Of a DNA stretch of 64,000 nt, positions 1 to 9,183 are shown piece by piece; the first letter of the stretch is position 1; every line of letters begins with the position of its first letter. The notes beneath the pieces were generated by a model that saw only the letters and a list, made by a program, of their open reading frames with translations, was not told the origin of the DNA and did not search any database. The stretch is from Rotaria socialis. Its lineage: Eukaryota; Rotifera; Eurotatoria; Philodinida; Philodinidae. The translations under genes were made by a program, and so were the position numbers. The stretch lies in contig CAJNYU010001229.1 in the NCBI GenBank assembly GCA_905331475.1, positions 1 to 64,000 on the forward strand, read 5' to 3'.

Positions 1-90
1 AAAAGCTAAAATCTAGATTTTTTCTGTGAAAATTTTGAATTTTCTTGGATTTTTATCTTTCCCGCAATGCATGCATAAACCAATTATTTC

Positions 91-285
91 TTGTGATTTC
101 AGGTGATTTCAGATGATTTCAAATGATTTCAAATGATTTCAAATGATTTCAGATGATTTCAAATGATTTCAAATGATTTCAAGTGATTTCAAGTGATTTC
201 GGGCGATTTCATTGATTTCAAATGATTTCAGGTGATTTCAGATGATTTCGAATGATTTCACATGATTTCAAGTTGATTTCAGCTA
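91..285. repeat. Minisatellite, about 10-bp unit TGATTTCA(R)(R)
   Basis: About 19 head-to-tail copies of a unit reading tgatttcaaa, tgatttcaga or tgatttcagg. Most units are 10 bp, some 9 or 11 bp. Variants (ggcgatttca, cgaatgattt) increase toward the 3' end, as in an ageing tandem array. It lies about 0.8 kb beyond the 3' end of the Pointed-domain gene and encodes nothing evident. Confidence 0.9.
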
Positions 286-1071
286 TTGAAATCAGTTACT
301 TCCCCCTTGGTAGAGACTAAACATTTTCTCTCTCGTCTATAGTATATGTATTACTTGTTTATTGATTTCCATCGGTATTCTAAATGTTGTTTATCGGTAT
401 ACTTATTTTATTCGCATCAACTTAAGATTCTTTGCATTACGAGTTCTTTCCTATTTACTTTCGTTCTTCTTGCATTTGTTTATGATAGCCACCGTAGAGA
501 TCTTCTGTGACAATGTTACTATAGTTAACAGTCAAATATCTGAAATGATTTATAATGAAATTCTATGCTGAATGAAAAACTATCTTTATCCATAAAAATG
601 CTTTGTCTAATAGAACTGGATGTTGATATGACTTTGTTTACTAATATCAAAAACTATATTCGTTCGGTCTCTATGTTGTTTTTGAAGAATTTACAATTAG
701 ATATTTTAAAAAAAGTAGTTCTTAGAAATTATTTTTGCGAAAACATGAAACATAATAATCAAAGAAATTTGCGTTTCACAATTAAGATTATGAATAGAAG
801 CTTTGGAGTTAAAAATAAATAATTCTTCAAATTTATAGTATCATGTAGTAATAATGAAAAAAGGTTCAGATCAAGGAGATAGATGCTTATGTAACAACTA
901 TCAATTCTACTTAATTTCTTTATTATTTATCTTTGAAAACATTTATGAAAGCAAAAATAAGGATACTAAAGTTGTGCATCAATGTGCATGATCCCATGAA
1001 AATGTTGTAAATTTTAAATTTATAGATAATCGCTATTGAAAAAGAAAGCACAAGAAAGTCAAAAATACATA
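286..1071. other. Non-coding stretch downstream of the Pointed-domain gene
   Basis: AT-rich sequence. Two short open frames (about 362-571 and 565-822, + strand) have low-complexity, hydrophobic translations, no recognisable domain and no splice support, so I do not call them genes. The distal part probably holds the 3' UTR and poly(A) site of the minus-strand gene ending at 1072. Confidence 0.5.
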
Positions 1072-2413
1072 TTATGGCTTATAATAGGCATTATCTTGAG
1101 ATGTTTGTTGCTGTGGTGGATATGCGTATTGCTGATGAAATTGTTGCTGCTGAAAATGTTGTTGCTGTTGTTGCAAATGTTGTTGCTGTTGTTGATGAAC
1201 TTCAACTACAAATTGTTTTATTTGTTCTTCGGTCATAACATATTTTTGTCCATTCATTGTGATAAGAAAGAGTTGTATTTGATCCTCAGTATTTAAATCA
1301 TTGTTTGAAGTTTCATTCGTAGATAATTTAACTCCATTGGCAGCAAGAGTTTTAGCGTCTTCATTATCAATCAACTCGATTAAAATTCCTTGAGCAGACA
1401 TCATTGGATAGTATTGATGAATAAACTGAGGATGGGGATGCGGATGCGGATGGAAGAATTGTTGATAAGGCATATTTTGGTTTATATGATGATGATGATT
1501 ATGATGATGATGATGCGCATACGTATAACCATTAGGAAATACTTGTTGTTGATGAAAATAAGCTGCGGCAGCAGCAGGAGGCATTGTGAACATGGATTGT
1601 CTAATGTGAGAATTGTTATAGGCGAATCCATGAGGATAGTGTTGATAGTGTTGATGGAGATGATCTTTATGCATTCCGTCTGAGTCCTGATTACGAAGTA
1701 GTGGTGAGTCATCAGGTTCTTCAACAATTGGCTTTGTTGGTGTTGAAGAACTTGTGTAGCTGTTTTGATCATCTGTGTCTGAGCCGACTTCAATGATGCG
1801 AGGATTCTGACGAGATGATCCATTTCTCATCAAATTCTGATTCGTGCGAATAGCATTGAATTTATTTGGATCTGTTTCAAGTGATTTATGATAAGCAAAG
1901 AAAAAGAGAAGAACTTACTAATTAATCGTTGTAGAGCATAATAAAGTATTTCTCCTTCATCTGGTGAACGCCGAAGAAAATCATGTTTAGTTAACAATAC
2001 TAATGCTTGACCTAAAACAAAAAGTTTTTAATATTATAAATAAATAATTAGTTACCATTCATTTGAAATTTTTCTTTTGTCGCTTTCTTTAATTCGAACT
2101 GTTGACATTGTTCCTCAATCCATTGTTGTACATCAATGGATGACCATTTTGTTACATCTTTATCTCTGAGATTCGACAATGATTGTTGTATGTTGTCGAT
2201 AGACGACGAATCTATTGCAGATATTCTACTATGATCGTTCATTACCTCAGCGACAGGAGAAGCAGTGGTAGTGGTGATGGTGGTTGTGCTTTTCGTCGTT
2301 GCTTCTTTGCTGTCAGCTCCTGTATAAGGTGCGACATTAACTCTGTGACGACTTTGCGACAAATATTGATAATAGCCTGTAATAGGTGCTGATTGTAATC
2401 GATGACTAATCAT
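1072..2413 (-). CDS. Pointed (SAM_PNT) domain protein, TEL/Yan type, without an ETS domain
   Basis: Three exons on the minus strand: 2056-2413, 1919-2011 and 1072-1871, with introns of 44 and 47 bp. Phases agree and the product is 416 aa. Residues about 86-151 form a Pointed domain: Trp of VTKWSSIDVQQW, then FQMNG, then LLTKHDFLRRSP followed by GEILYYALQRL. This is the helix pattern of ETV6/TEL and Drosophila Yan, where the domain mediates protein-protein contact and polymerisation. The C-terminal half is low-complexity: acidic/Ser stretch, His repeats (about aa 230-270) and Gln repeats near the end, stopping at NAYYKP. No winged-helix ETS domain follows before the stop, and none is seen downstream. 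The nearest functional analogue would be the PNT-only regulator Mae/Edl, which antagonises Yan and Pointed; that is inference. The start at 2413 is the first Met of the open frame; more 5' exons are possible. Confidence 0.8.
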
Positions 2414-3085
2414 TATTATCGAAGAAAGAACAAAAAAGTAAACAGCAATGTGTCGAATACCCTAAGCGTTTATGTGACAGACAGAAAAAAAGCATTAATA
2501 ATAATGTGATGCAACAATGTACAGAAGGGACGAATAAGTGAGCAAGCGCAAACCTATATTCATATTTTTTTTCTCATGGTTTTTATTGTACCTAGTTAAA
2601 TGATTAATCGAACGAAAAGCTGAATGAGACAAAACGACCAATCTTCACATAATTTGGTTTGCTTTCGTAACAACAACGATATGTTACAAATGTTCTATCG
2701 GGACCAAATTCAAATGATTTTATAACAATACTTATACACATATAAATCTTATAAACTATTTAATCCTTTTTTATTTTACGTTCTATTTTTCTTTCGACTG
2801 AGTTCTGCTCGAAAAAAAAAATTAAAAGAATCATTCAACCATAACTGTGATATGTGAGTGAACACCTAAGTCATTCGTTATTTCACTCAAATTTACATCC
2901 ATGTCGTTTACCAAAGTATACATAAGTGGCAAAATTTTAATGTATATTCCTATTTGATGTATGCTAATTGTAGAAATATTATTAGGGATAAAATAAAATA
3001 AAATAAAATAAGATTTTATTTTATTAATCTGCGGAGATAAAAACACATTGAATCAATAGTCTATTATGTGTAGCTAATCTTTATT
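2414..3085. other. Intergenic region with an AAATA microsatellite
   Basis: Upstream flank of the Pointed-domain gene and downstream flank of the secreted-protein gene (both minus strand). An (AAATA)n run of about five units sits at 2989-3011. A 71-codon frame at 2831-3046 (-) runs through this repeat, has no domain and is not called. Confidence 0.5.
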
Positions 3086-3870
3086 TTAACGAGCTACGGT
3101 GCAAACAGACAAGAAAGGACATTTTTGATCTTTTGAACAATATGAAGGTAAAGCGAATACACTTGGATCAATAGCACCTTTTTTGAAACTTGTCACATCA
3201 TACACCATTAAATCATTTGGTTCTTGATCAATTATATAGGGCACTTGAGTAGAATCAACTTGCCAATAAAAATTATTTTGAAGGCCTTTCTTATTCCAAA
3301 CTTGATATTTCTCTGTACTTGTCGTATTATATCCAACAAACGTAGCATTAGATAACCAATTAGGACTTAGAACACCGCAACCACTTTCTGATGTACAACA
3401 CATACAACATGACTTTAATGATGGAAATACAAGATAACGAAGACCATTCACAACAAGATGGGTGCATGGAACATCTTGTAAGAGTTTGACTGAGCTGCAG
3501 TAACGATCATATTTGCCTGTTGAACGATCAATACGACTATTAAACGAAATGCAAAAACGTAAATATACTAGTATAAATATAATTAAAAAGTTAACTGACA
3601 CGGCTTTCTGATCAAAATCATAATAATAGGTTCCTTGAATATTTGTTCCTGTTCCAACTATCGGTAAAGTACTTGTTTCAGTAAACGTTTCTTGAAAGGC
3701 AACTGGCCAAATTGGTATGGCTGGATCAGCTATTCATTTATACAAATAAATATCGATTAGAAAATTTCAAAAATTAGCAATTGAGATATTGAATTACCAG
3801 CAACAAGTAGACTGTAATCATTACTAAAAACCGCAATGCTTACTATAAGAAGTAACTGATGACAATACAT
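3086..3870 (-). CDS. Secreted cysteine-rich protein, possibly ependymin-like
   Basis: Three exons on the minus strand: 3798-3870, 3600-3729 and 3086-3536 (introns 68 and 63 bp). Phases join cleanly to 217 aa. The N-terminus MYCHQLLLIVSIAVF is a short hydrophobic signal peptide, so the product is probably secreted. The mature part has an aromatic N-terminal module (IPIWP, GTYYYDFDQKAVRIDR), a cysteine cluster (SCCMCC, then GCGVLSPNWL), the motif YQVWNKKGLQNNFYW, and a Cys-rich tail ending CPFLSVCTVAR. Alternation of short strands with the GxYYYD...RID pattern recalls ependymin-related secreted proteins, but the cysteine spacing is not the classic one. I do not recognise the family with certainty. 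A frame beginning at a Met at 3601 reads through the second intron and is not the true start. Confidence 0.72.
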
Positions 3871-4862
3871 TTTGAAATACTAGTCTAAAAAATAAAATAC
3901 TGTTTTGTATTGGTGATTCGGTGTGTTTTTATAGTGAAAATCGAAAAAGAAAAAGAAGAAAATATCATTGAGAGAGGAATACAGCTGCTACTTACCTAAA
4001 CATCATATGCTTCTTTTCTCAAATTATTAAAAGAAAAATGTATAAAGTAATAATTACTAAAATAAAGCGACTTTGTCATGATGATCGTATCTTAGATAAC
4101 GTAAATGTTCTTTTTTATATAAATTACAAATTATGTTCTATATATTCTGAACTAATAAGAATGAACATTTTCTTTTCGTCTGAAACATGGCTAATTCGCT
4201 GTGCACTATATCCACTCAAGCCCATTAATTTATGTTATAAACGGAATTCAAGCTATGACCAATGGCTTCTTCTTTGCCTGCTAGCGTACTATAATTCAAA
4301 ATATTTTATATAATCAGGAACCGTTTATCAGAGAAAACTTCGAATACATGTATGTTAGTTTAATAAACTGTTTTTCGTAAACTTCATCATCATTTTATTT
4401 TTCTGCAGTTTTATGTAAAAAGAAAAGATTACTTAATACGTAACCAGAAAGCTAAGTGCTTTACTTCAATTGTCATACAAAAGCCGTTGATGTTATACTA
4501 GATACCTGGTATTATATTGCATGTATCATATCTAGATAGTACTTAAAAATTTACAAGTACATTTTTGGTATAATTTGAAGAAAATAAGCCACATAGACGT
4601 GAACTAACATGTTCGATTCAATTTCTTGAACGAATACTTCTTAATATATCTTCTCATATACATTTGATGTATTAAAGTTGTTCGATATGGAAGAGAAATA
4701 ATTTGATAGATGGCAGTGGCGAGCTGTTCCCTTAAAAATTATTCTTTTGCCACGTTAATGATGTGACTACTACACATTCAATGGCGTTGTGTTTATATGC
4801 TTTACATTTTAACACCTGATGGCGAAGTTTTACACGTCAGTTTGTTCTGACATATAGAAACA
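3871..4862. other. Divergent intergenic region (shared promoter space)
   Basis: About 1 kb between the divergently transcribed secreted-protein gene (-) and the VWA gene (+), so both promoters should lie here. One 91-codon frame (4038-4313, +) has no recognisable domain and no splice context, and is not called. No repeat or mobile element was noticed. Confidence 0.5.
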
Positions 4863-7800
4863 ATGGCAGCAACAATGAATCTATTTGGTTCTGTAATACC
4901 GAATTTGAATACAACTTTTTTAGTTGATACCAGCGGTTCGATGTATTCATGTTTAGTAGCTGTTCGTGAACATCTTTCATCATATTTACGTGTTCATGCT
5001 GTTGATGTAGCAAATCCACAGCAAACATTACTTTTCAATTTAATAGAATTTAATTCTGATATACGTCGATGGGCTGATCGATGTGTCTTTTGGTCACATG
5101 CGTCAGTACTTGTTGCTGATGATTGGCTACATTCTTTAGTACCTAAAACAGGTACAAACACTTTAGGTGGATTGCTTACAGCTTTCACTGATTCATTATG
5201 TCAACAAGTTGTACTTATAACTGATGGTATACCTGATCAAGAGCCGAACGTTATTTTACATTTTCTTCAACAAAAACAACAAGAAAAACGACCATGTCAT
5301 ATATTCTATATCAATACACCATTAAATACAGCGCATGAACAAGAAACTGTTGTGAAATTTCTTCAAGATTTAGCTGCATTGACAGGTGGTTCACTAACAA
5401 TAGCATATTTTTCACGTACAGGCACATTAGAAGGGCTTGCTCCTATGATTAATTATCAAATAGAAAATGCAGTTAAACCAGTAGTACTTGTTGATGGATC
5501 ATTAAATACGGGTATAAGAGGACCACCAATGGAAACAGGTGTTTCATCTGAAGTTGGTGCACTTCTAGCTAGACAAGAATGTTTAGCTAGGAAAGATAAA
5601 GATGGTTATTATTATCGTGGTAAAATTCTGAATCAGGTAAAATAGATTATTATTCAAATTCTTCTAATCACAATTTCACCTATACAGTTAAATATCAATC
5701 AATTTATGGTTGAATTCGGACCACGAACAACTGGTGCCTTTAGTGAATCTGATTTTCAACCGACATATTTATTTGATATCATACATTATACGGATGCATT
5801 AATGCATAATATTAAAACAGGCGATTTCGTTCTTGCGCCAGATGGGCAACAAGGTCGATTTGTTCCTGCAGAAGTATTGGATGGTTTTGAAAAGCGAGCT
5901 TCCTGTGAAAGTAATTGAATTTTCTTTTCTGAAATCTTAACTGAAACCTTTGGACAGAGAAAGAATTATTTTTGAGAACATAAGCGCAGAGTACATATCA
6001 TGGATGCCTATTCGTAAATGGTTAACTAATTCATTCTCTAGAGTTTAGGCAGTCTTCACTCTCATGCTGAATAAGAGTTGATCACATTTTTAAATCAAAA
6101 TGTCACAATTGATTATTTCAGGTGGAGAAATCCGTCAATTAGTTGTTCATTTTGCTAATGGAAAAACTGTAACACTTAAACGATTACAAGAAGCTATTTG
6201 GATTCCGTCTGCCTTGTAAGTAGATAATTTCGAAAACTTTTTCATCACGATATCTAATTTATTTTGATTCTCTTTGTTTTTCACAGATATGAGCGTATTA
6301 AATTTGAATTAGCTATTCCATCTAGTGCTCGACAATTTCTTCAAACCCATTCCGCTGCTTATCCAGCTGTACTTTTACCTGGTTATCCAATGCCTACACC
6401 TATTCCAATGAAATCAGATAATTGGCCATTTTTTATTCCAACTCAACAACAACCAACAATCGCACCTGTTGTACTTGCACCACAACAATCAGTCCCAGCC
6501 ACTGTCAATAGTTATGAAGTTAATAATCTTATTATGTCTTCACAACAGAAACCACAAAGTTTAATGACAAGTAATGAACTCAATCGAAAAGTTGATCAAC
6601 AAATTCAACACCATTGGTTCTTACTTGGCGAACGATCACCCTCTGCATCTCAAATTTCACAGCACTCGACTTCTTTGAGTACAATACCAATGGCTCATTC
6701 TCATCCTGATCATTATCCCCATCATCATCATCATTCACATTCAGCTAATTCTTCACCGAATTCATCAGAAATCAGAAAGAAAAATGTTTGTTTTAATGAT
6801 GCATCCACGATTCGACGGTATTCTGTTGATGATCTTGTTGTATCTCAAGAGTCAACAACCTTAAAATCTTGTCTCAAATCATCATCATCAGTAACAACAA
6901 TACAAAATGAAAGATCACCATCAACTGACATAATTCATCATTCTCACACACAAACAATACCGTCAAGTCAAAAGGCAAGACCACATAGTGCTGCAGTATT
7001 ACATGATGCTTATCGACCATCATCAGTATCTGCTCCAATTGAACATTGGCATACAAGACAATTAAAATCAGCACCTAGTAAGTAAAACATGAAATTTGAA
7101 ACTTTTTAACAAAATCAAAAATATAATATATATTACTAGTTCCATCAACTTCAAATGGTCAATCATCGACAATACACGATGCTCGTCGACAGAATTTAAA
7201 TCATCTCTATGAAAAAGTATGTGCAGACTATTTTTGTTTTAGATCAAACAAAGCGTAAAATTTAAAAATAGGCTCAACAAGAAGTTAAAAAAGAACTTCA
7301 ACAACAACAAATTCAACGTGAACAATATAAACGACAACAAGCCAAAGAACAATCACAACGTTTTCAAAATCGTCTACAGCAAGAAACAGAAAAATCTGAT
7401 CGCATTATCGGTGCCAAACGACAATTTCGTAGTCAAATTATTCATCAGAATCATCAAAGGTTATTTTAATTCTTATTTATTATTAAAGTTTTGTAAAAAT
7501 CGACTTTTTATTAGAACACAAGCGGTTGAAGATCAAGTGAATCAAAAACTACGCTGTAAACAAAATCAATATGCTCAACGAAGTTCTGATCGTATACAGA
7601 CACGCCGTTTAAATGAACAGAGAACTACGGAACTCTCAGTACGTCTAAATATTTATTATTGAAAAAGACGTTTATTTTGTTGATGAACCTACCGGCTCAT
7701 CAACGAAAATCAAATTTTCATCAGAAAGATCAAAATTGAGATAAATACAAGAAAACATGATTTGATGTCTAATTCTTTATACAACGTATAGCTTTTAGTT

Positions 7801-8951
7801 TGGCACTGGATCATTTTTTGAAATGCGAAATCATTACTGTCTAAAGAAATAATCTACCTTGAGAAAATAGGATTTTTGTTTCTTTGTAATTCTGTTTTTT
7901 GGATTATACATCCAATACAGTCAATATTTTTCTTTTTTATTTGAAAGAAATGTGAAGCTGCAAATGTCTCTAATTGTATTGAATTTTAATGAATAGATGA
8001 CTGTTTTCTGGAGAACTTTTCGATGTATTATGCTCATAATAAACCTTTTCCCTTAGATAAAAAGAAAGAATTAGAAAAATAGAAACTATCATCGAACAAG
8101 GTCTATAAAAAAAAATGTAGAAATATACAAAACGATAGCTTGTACAAAATTTTGAGTTGCTGAATCTGTTAGTTTTTGTTTGTCCTCGTCGAATGTATAT
8201 TTCTCCTCTGAAACTTTATAGTATAAGATTAGAAATATTCTTGTGAATCCTGTAGTAGTAGTCTCAACGTATCTCAAAAATTGCATAAGTTTTGTATCTA
8301 GCTGGTTCAAAACCATCATAAGATTAGATGGGAATTCGACTTGATTCATTCTTAGAATAGTAGGATCGGTCTAAGAAACATTTCAGATTCGAATTCGATC
8401 AAATATATAATCAACCCAATAGATTCTATTGGTTACAAAAAGGATGAGGAACAACAATCTGAGCTTGAGGAAGTTTTATCGTGCATTGGTTCTGTTCACT
8501 CAGATTCACAGGCTCAAGTACCTAGTGTTTTATCGATAATCTTGACGATTAATAAAAGCATGAGATATATGATAGATCGAATATAATGTTTGGCTAATTA
8601 TAACCTATAGTTGCAAAATTATCACGTTATTATGCATTATCAAACAAAAAACATTTAGTTCTTCGTTTTGCTTACGTTTTCTATTCATCACAGAACTACT
8701 GAAAAAGGTTTGTTTTTCCTTTGTAGCAATATCGACAACATGACGTAGCTCAGCGGAGTCATGCTCATCACGAGAATGTACTTTCTCAAGAATTCGGTCG
8801 TTTATATAAAGATGTTATAGCACGTAAATTTCGTGAAGAAACCGATCATAAGACTAAAGTTTTACGACATCGCGACGAGAAACATGCTAATCTTATTCAT
8901 GAAATTGAAAATCGACGAACAGCATGGTCGAATCCAAGTGTATTCTCGTAA
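4863..8951 (+). CDS. VWA domain + DUF4537-like protein with coiled-coil tail
   Basis: Eight exons: 4863-5636, 5688-5910, 6122-6215, 6287-7077, 7140-7216, 7272-7459, 7515-7638 and 8727-8951. Phases agree and the product is 831 aa. Residues about 15-190 are a von Willebrand A domain with a full MIDAS: DTSGS at 22-26, the Thr in KTGTNTLGG, and ITDGIPDQ. Next come two Tudor-like segments of the DUF4537 kind, beginning LLARQECLARKDKDGYYYRG and then GDFVLAPDGQQGRFVPAEVL. The middle is a Ser/His/Pro-rich linker, and the C-terminus (about 640-831) is a Gln/Arg/Glu-rich coiled coil. VWA plus DUF4537 is the architecture of the C11orf16/VWA3B-like animal proteins, some of which are linked to cilia; function here is not shown. 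Introns 1-6 are 51-211 bp, but intron 7 is 1,088 bp. A poly(A)-like aataaa lies near 9104. The downstream nuclear-receptor gene is convergent, 232 bp away. Confidence 0.88.
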
Positions 8952-9183
8952 AAGGTTCATTTTGTTTTCTTGTTTTCTTTCTGTATAAACAGATACATGT
9001 TTTTTGGTCTTTCTATGCAGTATTTTTTATATGTAGTGGGAGCATATTATATTATCTTTTTTTTGTTATTGTGAAGAAACGAGAAGTGTACTATTTGAAC
9101 AAAGAATAAACAATGAAATAAATTTAACAGAGCTCGAAGAAGAAGAAAACAAACGAAACATGTTACAACTTGAAAAAAGTTAT

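Noticed and set aside
1036-1833. Several plus- and minus-strand frames rich in Met/Ile/Leu or His overlapping the Pointed-domain gene
   Set aside because: Shadows of the CAA/CAT repeats in the real minus-strand exon.
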